NCBI RefSeq assembly: GCF_009695605.1
Contig: NZ_VUNQ01000022.1
Coordinates: 1-58,878, forward strand
Length of the DNA: 58,878 nt
DNA from: Tissierella pigra
GTDB taxonomy: Bacteria; Bacillota; Clostridia; Tissierellales; Tissierellaceae
Direction: 5' to 3'
In this document: piece by piece, positions 1-7,775 of the stretch
Numbering within the stretch: position 1 is the first letter of the stretch
How the letters are laid out: each line of letters starts with the position of its first letter
Notes under the pieces: generated by a model
The model's input: the letters and a program-made list of their open reading frames with translations, nothing else
Told to the model about the DNA's origin: nothing
Databases searched by the model: none
Position numbers and translations under genes: made by a program

Positions 1-90
1 TACTTTTATTAAGTGAGGATTAAAATAGACATTTCATGTAAAATAAAATTATTTTGCTTAAAATGATCTACTAAAATAATAAAAAATTAA

Positions 91-426
91 TCAGAAGTAT
101 TGAAAAATACTACTTGATTTAAAGAGGGTATTTATTGCTAGAAATGATAATATTATTCCAGCTAAAACCGATAGAACTAAATTTCCTTTTATATATGATA
201 TAATAGCTGCAATTCCAACACCTATAACAGTTACTATTTTCATTCCGTCAGCAGCAGTCAATATACCTCTTATGATTAGGATACTCAAAGAGGTATAGGG
301 TATATATAGGAGAAACTCCTTCAAACTTTTATTTATATTTCTGTTGTTTAATAATGCTAATGGTATTAACCTTGGCAAATATGTAACTAGAGTCATACCT
401 ATTATTAATGGAAAATAGCTTTTCAT
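91..426 (-). CDS. azlD: AzlD family branched-chain amino acid export subunit
   Basis: Small hydrophobic protein (about 111 residues, three to four membrane segments) of the AzlD family, the partner of AzlC in branched-chain amino acid efflux across the cytoplasmic membrane. The ATG at 426 is preferred over the upstream in-frame ATG at 441: an AGGAGG lies six bases before 426 and sits inside the last codons of azlC. The azlC stop is one base upstream, so the pair is translationally coupled. Assignment rests on family resemblance and the azlC neighbour; the exported substrate is inferred from the family. Confidence 0.85.
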   Translation of the reverse strand: MKSYFPLIIGMTLVTYLPRLIPLALLNNRNINKSLKEFLLYIPYTSLSILIIRGILTAADGMKIVTVIGVGIAAIISYIKGNLVLSVLAGIILSFLAINTLFKSSSIFQYF

Positions 427-427
427 C

Positions 428-1117
428 TTATTCCTCCTCATTTTTCCTAAAGATGACTACTCCTATGGAAGAAGATATTATAATTCCAAGGATTATATCC
501 CAGCCTGAAGTAAATATCTTAGAATAAAATAATATTACATAAACTACTGCTGATATTATGGATAGGAATAAAATATTCTTTGATTTCTTTATTTCTGGAA
601 AAAGTAATGCTGCAAACATTGCATATAATCCTATACTCAGACTAGACTGCAAAGAAGCAGGAAGTATTTCTCCCACTAAATACCCAGCAATTGTACCTAA
701 TGCCCAAGAACTATAGGCTAATATATTTATTGTAAGCACAAAGGGTAAGTCAATCTTATCTTTATTAAAAGAAATTACTGAAAATGTTTCATCAGTGATT
801 CCAAAGGCCACTATGGGTAGAAATTTTTTATTCATATCTTGAAATTCTACTGCCAATGATGCTGACATCATCATATGCCTAAGATTTAATAAGAAAGTTG
901 CAAGTATTATGCTGCCTACAGATACTCCTGCCCTTATAAAATCCAATGCCATAAATTGACTAGCCCCTGCATATACCATTACAGATAAAAGGCTTGTATC
1001 TCTAAAAGTAACATCAGTATTTTTTGATAGTAAACCAAAAGCCATAGCTATGGGAAAATACCCTATTACTATTGGTAGTACAGCTATAATTCCCTCCTTT
1101 ATTCTATCTTTTGTCAT
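428..1117 (-). CDS. azlC: AzlC family branched-chain amino acid permease
   Basis: A 229-residue integral membrane protein with the AzlC-type N-terminus (GYFPIAMAFGLL, then a segment with YAGASQFMAL) and the usual six or seven membrane helices. With AzlD it forms an exporter of branched-chain amino acids or analogues. Full length for the family. It is first in a two-gene operon with azlD and is separated from the catabolic genes upstream by a strong hairpin and a chemoreceptor gene remnant, so it probably does not belong to the catabolic island. Confidence 0.9.
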   Translation of the reverse strand: MTKDRIKEGIIAVLPIVIGYFPIAMAFGLLSKNTDVTFRDTSLLSVMVYAGASQFMALDFIRAGVSVGSIILATFLLNLRHMMMSASLAVEFQDMNKKFLPIVAFGITDETFSVISFNKDKIDLPFVLTINILAYSSWALGTIAGYLVGEILPASLQSSLSIGLYAMFAALLFPEIKKSKNILFLSIISAVVYVILFYSKIFTSGWDIILGIIISSSIGVVIFRKNEEE

Positions 1118-1198
1118 ATTCCCATCTTCCTTTCTTACATTATCACAATAAAAATTAATAATATTATATTAGTATTACTATGAAAACACAAGGAAAAT

Positions 1199-1245
1199 AA
1201 GACAAGTTCACAATTTATACTTAGTATAAATTGTGAACTTGTCTT
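1199..1245. terminator. strong hairpin terminator after the transporter operon
   Basis: Perfect 22-bp inverted repeat (arms 1199-1220 and 1224-1245) with a three-base loop. It lies between the end of the OFA transporter operon and azlC and could stop transcription from the right. The U-tract is weak on the minus strand and slightly better on the plus strand. Confidence 0.7.
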
Positions 1246-1254
1246 TTGAGGTCA

Positions 1255-1335
1255 TTATATTGTAAAGATATTTAATCTTTCTTTTAATTCTTGTGATAAT
1301 CCTTTTAATTTTAATGCTGTTTCATTAAATTCCAT
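1255..1335 (-). pseudogene. remnant of a chemoreceptor gene 3' end
   Basis: Reading the minus strand from 1335 gives 26 codons and a stop that match the last residues of the chemoreceptor ending at 27983 (both contain FNETALKLK and [11 protein letters not shown]). Over about 78 bases I count eight differences, roughly 90% identity. No ribosome-binding site or upstream coding sequence remains. It is a relic of a paralogous or duplicated chemoreceptor gene at the outer edge of the catabolic island. Confidence 0.75.
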
Positions 1336-1364
1336 GAATTATGTTTAAATTTATGCATATATAA

Positions 1365-2675
1365 TTAAATATCATCTACAATATTACTAAATTTTAAGTC
1401 TTCATTGTTTAATTGAAAGTCCTTATTATATCTGTGTTCATCTATGATATTAATTAATATCATATTAATTAATATTAGAAAAACATTTATAATATATACA
1501 CCTCTTAAACTCCCAGTTAATTTTATTGAAATACCACTTAATAAGAAATTTAGTGCTGTGATTAAACCTTGTATCGGAAATACTACGCTATTTACTTTTT
1601 CAAATCCATGTCTGCCAAAAATAGCTGCTGGAAGAGAGGTTGTAAAGTTTGCAGAGCCACCAATAGACATTCCAATCATAAATATAGATATATAAACAAG
1701 TATTTTGATTTCTGTAATATTAGCTATAAGTGCTAAAACATACCAAGCTCCAAATATTAACATGGAATTCTTAGTTCCCCACTTTTGATCAATTACACCA
1801 AATCCCCATGAACCAACTACTCCAATACATGCTAAAACTGTCATAATACCTATTGCTTGACTCTGAGTAAATCCAAGCTGCATATTCCTTACTACTAACT
1901 GCGTCATAATGCCAACAGTAACTAGCTGATACATTCCTGTAGTAATTGCACTTAACCAAAGCTCTTTAGTTTTTAATAGCTTAGATGTAGTCCATCCTCC
2001 ATCTTCATCTACTACATCTGTATGATATTCTCTTTCATATTCTTCCCTATTTACATTATCTGGAAGCTGCCCTCTCGCTTCTGGCGTATCTCTAACAAAA
2101 ATAATACCTATTATACCTAGAAATATGGCAGCAATACTAGGCAGTACTACTCCTTTAGAAAGTCCGAAAGATCCTACTGTAGCTGAAATTAAGGGAACAT
2201 AAAAGGCTGAAGCAAGATTATGCCCCATTGTAGTATATCCCATGACAATTCCTTTTTTCTTAGGAAACCATTTTGCAACCAATGTTCCACCAGCAATATA
2301 CCCAGCTGACATTGATGCACCTGTTACTATACATAGGCAAATAGCATACATAACTAAAGAATTTGAATAACCTAATCCTAGATATGCAACACCTGACAAT
2401 ATCATACAGATACCTGATGTATATCTGGCACCAATCTTTCTATTTACTTGCCCAAAAATAAGAAAAAAGATAAATCCTACTAATCCTGCTACTGTTCCCA
2501 TGCTTAGAACAGTAGAATATTCTATACCCATTTTCTCCGTAAAGGCTGGAGCAGTAATGTTTGATCCATCATTTACCATTCCAACATACAACCAAAACAT
2601 TGCAGCACAATAAATTATTGTTCCCCATCCTGCTTTTCCAAATTTTCCTAGTTGATTGCTAGATTTGCTATTCAT
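1365..2675 (-). CDS. MFS transporter, oxalate/formate antiporter (OFA)-like
   Basis: A 436-residue, 12-helix major facilitator protein resembling the OFA family of organic-anion/monocarboxylate carriers. A charged central loop (around residues 195-230) separates the two six-helix halves. A GAGGGGG motif lies seven bases before the ATG. It is the last gene of the block that encodes a phloroglucinol-type pathway, so uptake of phloroglucinol or a related aromatic, or export of an acid product, is a reasonable inference; the sequence itself does not show the substrate. Confidence 0.8.
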   Translation of the reverse strand: MNSKSSNQLGKFGKAGWGTIIYCAAMFWLYVGMVNDGSNITAPAFTEKMGIEYSTVLSMGTVAGLVGFIFFLIFGQVNRKIGARYTSGICMILSGVAYLGLGYSNSLVMYAICLCIVTGASMSAGYIAGGTLVAKWFPKKKGIVMGYTTMGHNLASAFYVPLISATVGSFGLSKGVVLPSIAAIFLGIIGIIFVRDTPEARGQLPDNVNREEYEREYHTDVVDEDGGWTTSKLLKTKELWLSAITTGMYQLVTVGIMTQLVVRNMQLGFTQSQAIGIMTVLACIGVVGSWGFGVIDQKWGTKNSMLIFGAWYVLALIANITEIKILVYISIFMIGMSIGGSANFTTSLPAAIFGRHGFEKVNSVVFPIQGLITALNFLLSGISIKLTGSLRGVYIINVFLILINMILINIIDEHRYNKDFQLNNEDLKFSNIVDDI

Positions 2676-2731
2676 ACCAATGCCCCCTCAGTATTCTTAT
2701 TTTCAACTGAATATGAATTCTTCAGGTTTTC

Positions 2732-3559
2732 CTAGCAATTCTTTAATCCCAGTATTTTTCTTGCTTCAGCAGGTGTTGCTATCTCTCTTCCTATTTCTGC
2801 AACTATTCTTTTTGTCCTTTCTACAAACTCTACATTTGATTTTGCTAACCTTCCTGGTCCGTAGTATACATTATCTTCCATTCCTACTCTTACGTGCCCA
2901 CCAAGAGCTAATGTAGCATATAAAATCGGCAGATGTTGTTTTCCTATTCCCAATGCTCCCCATGTACTTCCCTCTGGTATTAATCCCTTAAGATAAACTA
3001 GGTTTTCCACTGTTGCAGCCATTCCTCCTGCCGCCCCTAAAACAAATTGGAAATGTAATGGAGCTTTTAATATTCCTTTCTTCAAGTAATATAAGGCATT
3101 GTAAACCATTCCTGCATCAAATATTTCTATTTCTGGTTTTACATTATTTTCTTCCATTGTTTTACCTAACTTTTCTAAAAATGATGGACTATTTTCAAAT
3201 ACTGATGTATGTAACCAGTTCATTGAGCCACAATCATAGGATGCCATTTCTGGTTTCAATTCTACAAATGGCTTCATCCTTATTTCATCTGTTAATCCTA
3301 ATCCACCTGATGTTGTAAGGTTTAGTACTATATCGCAACGTTCTCTAACTAATTTTACAGTTTCTTCAAATTTCTCAAAACTCATTGATGCATTATCATC
3401 ATCATCTCTTACATGTATATGAGCTACAGATGCTCCTGCCTTCCAACATTCATATACTTCATCTGCTATTTCCTTAGGTTGTAAAGGTACATAAGGAGTA
3501 TCAGTTTTTTTAGGCCACGCTCCTGTAGTGGCAACAGTTAATATTACTTTATTGTCCAT
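2732..3559 (-). CDS. BKACE (DUF849) family beta-keto acid cleavage enzyme, probable triacetate acetoacetate-lyase
   Basis: A 275-residue TIM-barrel enzyme of the beta-keto acid cleavage family. The zinc motif HIHVRD is at residues 47-52 and the late acidic ligand appears in GMEDNVYYGPG near the C-terminus. Family members react a beta-keto acid with acetyl-CoA to give acetoacetate and a shortened CoA ester. Next to the cyclase, dehydrogenase and SDR below, the likely reaction is cleavage of triacetate (3,5-dioxohexanoate) to acetoacetate and acetoacetyl-CoA. Start chosen at the ATG at 3559 because GAGGTG lies seven bases upstream; an in-frame ATG at 3574 has no such site. Family assignment is firm, the substrate is inferred from context. 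Confidence 0.85.
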   Translation of the reverse strand: MDNKVILTVATTGAWPKKTDTPYVPLQPKEIADEVYECWKAGASVAHIHVRDDDDNASMSFEKFEETVKLVRERCDIVLNLTTSGGLGLTDEIRMKPFVELKPEMASYDCGSMNWLHTSVFENSPSFLEKLGKTMEENNVKPEIEIFDAGMVYNALYYLKKGILKAPLHFQFVLGAAGGMAATVENLVYLKGLIPEGSTWGALGIGKQHLPILYATLALGGHVRVGMEDNVYYGPGRLAKSNVEFVERTKRIVAEIGREIATPAEARKILGLKNC

Positions 3560-3632
3560 ATTTCTACACCTCATTCTATTTTATTTGTTAATATATGATT
3601 TTGTTAATTATAAAACACTTATTAGAATAGAT

Positions 3633-3682
3633 TAGGGAGTATCTTGAAATTAAGATTTGCTATAATTTATAAATACTCCCTA
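3633..3682. terminator. inverted repeat between lyase and cyclase genes
   Basis: Ten-base arms (3633-3642 and 3673-3682) enclose a 30-base AT-rich loop, with a T-tract on the plus-strand side. It sits inside the minus-strand operon, so it may act as a partial terminator or RNA-processing site that tunes the two distal genes. Confidence 0.4.
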
Positions 3683-3733
3683 GTTTTTTAATTACTGACC
3701 CTATTCTCTAAATCAAAATATATAGACTTATGA

Positions 3734-4669
3734 TTAAAGTCCTCCATATGTGTACACTCTATCTGGTACGTCATTTATATCATCTTCGTCTATTTCTGCT
3801 ACGCAACGAACCATAGATCCATCTCCCATATACCATCTAATTGGGAAACAGAAGAATCTGAAACGTTTTCCAGAAACTTTATCTAAATCTCCACCAAGGT
3901 TTTCAACACCTACGATACCATGTCCCAACATTTGTTTATGACAAGGTTCCCATGTTCCCCAGCATCCTATTGCTTCTAAATCACCAAATTTAGCATCATA
4001 GGCTTCTTGACCATGGATTCTGATATATTCTTCTTTATCAAATTCTGCATATGCCTCTTCACCAAATTTTTCTTTATATTCTTCTGTAATTGGTCTTCCT
4101 GAAGCACCTGTTAAGTTCATACGAGTACCACCATTATTTCCCATTGCTGTATGAAGTGGATGGTCTAGAGCTTGCATATCCATGGCTACACATTTTACCT
4201 TATGCTTTACAAACCATTTTCCAGCTTCAACTCCTGTACCACATGAGTAATGATAATATTCTTTTGAATCATCAAATTTACGGTGCATTCCTGTATTTAA
4301 GCAAACAACCATTCCTTCTAATTCCTCTGGTTTAATGTTTGCACGTTTACAAGCATCATCTAAATGTTCTGGTAAAATTAGTCCCCAAGGCTCAATGTTG
4401 ATTTCAAGGCAAACTGCATCACCTGTATATGCATCTACAGGCATTTCGTGAGTATAACGAGCTCTTCTACCGTCAAATTCAGTTTCCATAACATGACGTG
4501 GTGCATCACAATGTGTACCAGTATGCTGAACACAATCGATTCTTTGTGTAAGAACACCACCCTTTGCCAAAGTATGCATTGAATCAATTACTGGTTTTGC
4601 AAAATAAGGCCAACGTGGTATTTCTGCACTAAATGGATGGGTTAAATCTACAAATACTTTTTTACTCAT
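3734..4669 (-). CDS. cyclase-family metal-dependent hydrolase, probable dihydrophloroglucinol cyclohydrolase
   Basis: A 311-residue member of the cyclase/kynurenine-formamidase-like hydrolase family. The diagnostic metal-binding stretch HTGTHCDAPRH is at residues 49-59 (pattern HxGTHxDxPxH). The protein is about 100 residues longer than KynB-type formamidases. In the anaerobic phloroglucinol pathway a ring hydrolase opens dihydrophloroglucinol to 3-hydroxy-5-oxohexanoate, and this gene sits between the lyase and the dehydrogenase expected for the later steps. Family is clear from the motif; the specific reaction is inferred from the gene set. Confidence 0.85.
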   Translation of the reverse strand: MSKKVFVDLTHPFSAEIPRWPYFAKPVIDSMHTLAKGGVLTQRIDCVQHTGTHCDAPRHVMETEFDGRRARYTHEMPVDAYTGDAVCLEINIEPWGLILPEHLDDACKRANIKPEELEGMVVCLNTGMHRKFDDSKEYYHYSCGTGVEAGKWFVKHKVKCVAMDMQALDHPLHTAMGNNGGTRMNLTGASGRPITEEYKEKFGEEAYAEFDKEEYIRIHGQEAYDAKFGDLEAIGCWGTWEPCHKQMLGHGIVGVENLGGDLDKVSGKRFRFFCFPIRWYMGDGSMVRCVAEIDEDDINDVPDRVYTYGGL

Positions 4670-4718
4670 TAATAATTCCTCCTCGATTTTAACTTTCTTT
4701 AAATCTATTAATTTATTG

Positions 4719-5654
4719 TTATTCTATATTCTTTGTTGCTTTTATTAGATATTCTATTAATCCTCTTCTAGATTCTTCAATATCTTTTTCTGACCATTCT
4801 TGAAATCCTAAGCCTGTTTTAAAACCTAATTCACCCTTTTCAACCTTTTCTTTCAATAAAGGTGATGGTTCAGTAGAGTTTTCTATATGCTTTAGGATGT
4901 AATTATGAATAGATAAAGTTAAATCTGTACCTATCATATCTGCATTTTCCAAAGGAGATAATTGAGGTATCCTAAGTCCAAAACTATATTTAATAGCTTC
5001 ATCTACTGTTTTGGCGTCAGCTATACCTCTTTCTACAATTGATATTGCTTCTCTCCACAATGCATGTTGCAATCTATTTGCTAAAAATCCAGGAACATCT
5101 TTATTTACCTTTACTGGTTTCTTTCCTACATATTTCATTATTTCAAATGTTCTATCTGCTATTTCTTCAGATGTAAACTCTGTTTTTACAATTTCCACCA
5201 GGGGAATCAAAAAAGGTGGATTCCAAAAATGGGTTCCAACTATTCTATTTTTATTTTTACACTTGCTTCCAATCTCAGTAATACTCATTACTGATGTATT
5301 TGAAGCAAGTATTGTATCTGGGCCGCAAATCTCATCTAATTCCTTAAATAAGTTTTGCTTTAATTCCATATCTTCTGGAATATTTTCTATAACCAGTGAT
5401 GCATCCCTAGTTACATATAATTTATCAGCAGATATTTCTATATTACTTAATACTTCTACAATCTTCTCTCTTGGAAATGCATCATTATCAGCCATAGTTG
5501 TTAAATTCTTTCTTATAACTTCATGGGCATTAGAGTTTTCAGGATTCCTTGAGAATATTCTTACTCTTATTCCTTTTGATGCAAATATTTGTGCAATTCC
5601 ACTTCCCATTAATCCGGAGCCGAATATTGCTATGCTGTTAATCTTTGAATCCAT
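4719..5654 (-). CDS. 3-hydroxyacyl-CoA dehydrogenase-like enzyme, probable 3-hydroxy-5-oxohexanoate dehydrogenase
   Basis: A 311-residue protein with the two-domain layout of 3-hydroxybutyryl-CoA dehydrogenases. The dinucleotide-binding GSGLMGSGIA is at residues 12-21 and the catalytic histidine lies in GTHFWNPP near residue 142, with the helical C-terminal dimer domain following. Butyrate-forming clusters normally carry this family beside crotonase and thiolase, but here the neighbours are a cyclase and a BKACE enzyme. Oxidation of 3-hydroxy-5-oxohexanoate to triacetate is therefore the more likely job. GAGGAGG precedes the ATG. Ordinary 3-hydroxybutyryl-CoA dehydrogenase remains the alternative. 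Confidence 0.85.
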   Translation of the reverse strand: MDSKINSIAIFGSGLMGSGIAQIFASKGIRVRIFSRNPENSNAHEVIRKNLTTMADNDAFPREKIVEVLSNIEISADKLYVTRDASLVIENIPEDMELKQNLFKELDEICGPDTILASNTSVMSITEIGSKCKNKNRIVGTHFWNPPFLIPLVEIVKTEFTSEEIADRTFEIMKYVGKKPVKVNKDVPGFLANRLQHALWREAISIVERGIADAKTVDEAIKYSFGLRIPQLSPLENADMIGTDLTLSIHNYILKHIENSTEPSPLLKEKVEKGELGFKTGLGFQEWSEKDIEESRRGLIEYLIKATKNIE

Positions 5655-5668
5655 GGTTTTATCCTCCT

Positions 5669-6457
5669 CTAACCTGCCAAATATCCACCATCAACATATA
5701 TAGTAGTTCCTGTACAGAAATTACTTGCTGCTGAGGCTAAGAATATACATACACCAACATAATCTTCAGGTTCACCTAATCTTCCAATAGGAAGTCTGGT
5801 TAGAAACTTGGTTCTAGCAGTATCATCTTCAAACATCCACTCTGTTAATTCTGATCTAAATACTGTAGGTCCAATGGCATTTACATTTATTCCATACTCT
5901 CCCCATTCACAAGCAAGGGATTTAGCCATAAGGTCTATTCCTGCCTTAGATGGACTATATGCAGTATAGCCTTTCATTCCTAATTTTCCTCTTGCAGAGG
6001 ATACTAAGATAACCTTTCCACCTCTTCCCTGGTCTTTCATAACTTGTCCTGCGTATTTGCAGTATAACCAAGTTCCTAATACATTGGCATCCATAATGGC
6101 CTGCCATTCCTCCTTAGGTTGTTCTAAAATAGGCTTAGGATTATTCATACCTGCTGTACATAGTAATATATCTATTCCACCATATTTCTTTACAGTTTCT
6201 TCTATAACATTTTTTACATCTTCTTCTTTTACTGGATCACCAACTATATAATCACAGTCTATTCCTTTATCTTTCATCTCTTCATGGAGTTTCTTAAGCT
6301 TATCTTCTGATCTTCCAGTAAGCATTACTTTTGCTCCAGCATATCCATAACCCCAAGAAGCGGCTTTTCCTAAATTTCCAGTTGCTCCTGTAACTATGGC
6401 TACCTTATTTTTTATATCAAATAAACTATTTACAAAATCTGTTTTTACCATTACCAT
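5669..6457 (-). CDS. short-chain dehydrogenase/reductase, probable phloroglucinol reductase
   Basis: A 262-residue classical SDR. The Rossmann motif TGATGNLG is at residues 23-30, the catalytic serine is near 153-154, and Tyr167 and Lys171 lie in YSPSK; the C-terminus ends with the usual YVDGGY-type strand. Known phloroglucinol reductases, which reduce the aromatic ring to dihydrophloroglucinol with NADPH, belong to the SDR superfamily. This is the first catabolic enzyme gene behind the cupin in an operon whose later genes fit the same pathway. SDR membership is certain; substrate is inferred from context. Confidence 0.85.
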   Translation of the reverse strand: MVMVKTDFVNSLFDIKNKVAIVTGATGNLGKAASWGYGYAGAKVMLTGRSEDKLKKLHEEMKDKGIDCDYIVGDPVKEEDVKNVIEETVKKYGGIDILLCTAGMNNPKPILEQPKEEWQAIMDANVLGTWLYCKYAGQVMKDQGRGGKVILVSSARGKLGMKGYTAYSPSKAGIDLMAKSLACEWGEYGINVNAIGPTVFRSELTEWMFEDDTARTKFLTRLPIGRLGEPEDYVGVCIFLASAASNFCTGTTIYVDGGYLAG

Positions 6458-6483
6458 AAATCAGCACCTCCTATTTATTGAAT

Positions 6484-6822
6484 TTAATTATTTATAACTA
6501 CTAACATTTTACATGGCTCATTTGTTTCATTTATTATGGTTCTACCTTCAAAAGGCGGGATATATAATGAGTCATTCTTCTTAAGTACAAAGGTTTCCTT
6601 ATCTGATTTAACAGTTATTTCACCTTCCAAAACAAAATATACCTTTTCTGTTGGAGACTCTGTATAATCATATTCTGCTCCTCCCCCTGGTAAAAAATGA
6701 GTAACTCCCATCCAGAATTTTGAAACTCCTGTTTCTTCTTTACCTTGAACCCTTAGGGAAACGCAATCAAAGTGTTTAGGAGCTTTATATGGCTTGACTT
6801 CTTTAAATTCAACTAATTTCAT
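6484..6822 (-). CDS. cupin-domain protein, first gene of the phloroglucinol-type operon
   Basis: A 112-residue single-domain cupin. The glycine-rich strands are seen in PGGGAEYDYTES, KVYFVLEGEITV and LYIPPFEGRTI. The usual HxH metal ligands of cupin motif 1 are replaced (AEYDY), so a classical metal site seems absent. It could be a small-molecule sensor, an isomerase/tautomerase helper or a chaperone-like partner of the SDR; I cannot choose. Its start lies 23 bases after the predicted sigma-54 transcription start, behind a good AAAGGAGG, making it the lead gene of the operon. Confidence 0.75.
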   Translation of the reverse strand: MKLVEFKEVKPYKAPKHFDCVSLRVQGKEETGVSKFWMGVTHFLPGGGAEYDYTESPTEKVYFVLEGEITVKSDKETFVLKKNDSLYIPPFEGRTIINETNEPCKMLVVINN

Positions 6823-6856
6823 ATGGCACCTCCTTTATCTTTGTCTATATACTATA

Positions 6857-6871
6857 GCAACAACCATGCCA
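6857..6871 (-). promoter_or_regulatory. sigma-54 (-24/-12) promoter of the phloroglucinol-type operon
   Basis: Minus strand reads TGGCAT-GGTTG-TTGC: the -24 GG (6870-6869) and -12 GC (6858-6857) are exactly ten bases apart, as RpoN requires. Predicted transcription start is near 6845. Two RpoN-dependent activators are encoded at 24.7-27.7 kb. A palindrome TCAGAT-N4-ATCTGA at 6981-6996 lies about 140-150 bp upstream, a possible enhancer site. Confidence 0.8.
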
Positions 6872-7010
6872 ATACCTCTAAGTAATTTAAATTAATCTTC
6901 ATAAGGCATATTATCTAATGTTTACTCAATTAATCTATTTTGACTTAATTCTTTTCATCATAATTCTAGTAACTTTTAATTCAGATATGAATCTGATAAT
7001 TCACATTTGA

Positions 7011-7044
7011 ATTATGAAAGGATGTCTAAGCATCCTTTCATAAT
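7011..7044 (-). terminator. terminator of the small membrane protein gene
   Basis: Perfect 14-bp stem (7011-7024 with 7031-7044) and six-base loop just after the stop codon of the minus-strand gene at 7050. It isolates that gene from the operon promoter further left. Confidence 0.7.
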
Positions 7045-7049
7045 CTTTA

Positions 7050-7268
7050 CTATTTTGCCTCTGAAGCCTTTAACATCTTATAAAATACCATTACACCAAT
7101 AAATCCACTAAATAGTCCACTTAAAAATCCGCTTATTCCATTACCCATTCCACTTTGAAAGGCAGTCTGTGGAACTGGTATTATCAATAAGTTTATTAAA
7201 AAACTTATGACTCCACTTATGACCCCACCTATTATCCCACCCTTAAAAGCCTCTTTTTTTACATTCAT
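7050..7268 (-). CDS. small glycine-rich membrane protein
   Basis: A 72-residue protein with two predicted membrane helices. The first carries repeated GG/SG spacing (GGIIGGVISGVISF) and the second contains GFLSGLFSGFIG, giving it a holin-like or glycine-zipper look. No family recognised. The ATG at 7268 is seven bases behind a GGGGG site, better than the in-frame TTG at 7271. It has its own sigma-54 promoter and terminator, so it is a monocistronic member of the island's regulon. A role in membrane passage of the substrate or in stress from phenolics would be speculation. Confidence 0.7.
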   Translation of the reverse strand: MNVKKEAFKGGIIGGVISGVISFLINLLIIPVPQTAFQSGMGNGISGFLSGLFSGFIGVMVFYKMLKASEAK

Positions 7269-7328
7269 CAAATGACCCCCTTTTATTATTTTTTAAGTAT
7301 GATATACCATACCTATTTATAATTTAAT

Positions 7329-7343
7329 GCAATCAATATGCCA
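7329..7343 (-). promoter_or_regulatory. sigma-54 promoter of the small membrane protein gene
   Basis: Minus strand TGGCAT-ATTGA-TTGC with GG and GC ten bases apart; predicted start near 7317, about 49 bases before the ATG. A 12-bp perfect palindrome (TATTGTACAATA, 7442-7453) sits 125-136 bp upstream of the start and is a candidate enhancer site. Confidence 0.8.
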
Positions 7344-7520
7344 AAAACTTGTCTTGGCAAATAAATTTAACAATTTTCTAACTATTTATTTTAGAACATT
7401 TTTATATAACCCACCGGTTATACATTCCATAACATAATATGTATTGTACAATATCTGTTCTCATATGCTAATGTAAAATCAGTATAAGGAAATATTATTA
7501 TAAATCTAGGGGGGGACAAT

Positions 7521-7775
7521 ATGAATACTATTAAGTTTGATGATTCAAAGTGTATCGGTTGTAAAAAATGCTATAGATCTTGTTGGTTAGATGTAATTAG
7601 ATGGAATGAAGAAAAGAAAAGACCTATAGCAGCATACCCTGAAGACTGTGTAGAATGTAATTTCTGTGAAGTAGTTTGTGATCAAAATGCAGTAGATGTA
7701 ATAATCGACTATAACAAACCTTTCCCAGAACCATATTTCGCACATAGTACAAAAGAGGAAAGGGGGTTAAAATAA
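7521..7775 (+). CDS. two-[4Fe-4S] ferredoxin subunit, AprB-like
   Basis: An 84-residue protein with two CxxCxxCxxxC motifs (CIGCKKCYRSC and CVECNFCEVVC), enough for two [4Fe-4S] clusters. The tail contains YFAHST and resembles the short beta subunit of adenylylsulfate-reductase-like flavoenzymes. It starts behind a strong run of G residues and its stop overlaps the next ATG (TAATG), so it is co-translated with the flavoprotein and probably feeds it electrons. No sulfate-reduction genes accompany it, so a true APS reductase is unlikely. Confidence 0.85.
   Translation: MNTIKFDDSKCIGCKKCYRSCWLDVIRWNEEKKRPIAAYPEDCVECNFCEVVCDQNAVDVIIDYNKPFPEPYFAHSTKEERGLK

Noticed and set aside
1-90. A gene at the left edge
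   Set aside because: No reading frame with a ribosome site on either strand; it is AT-rich sequence downstream of azlD.
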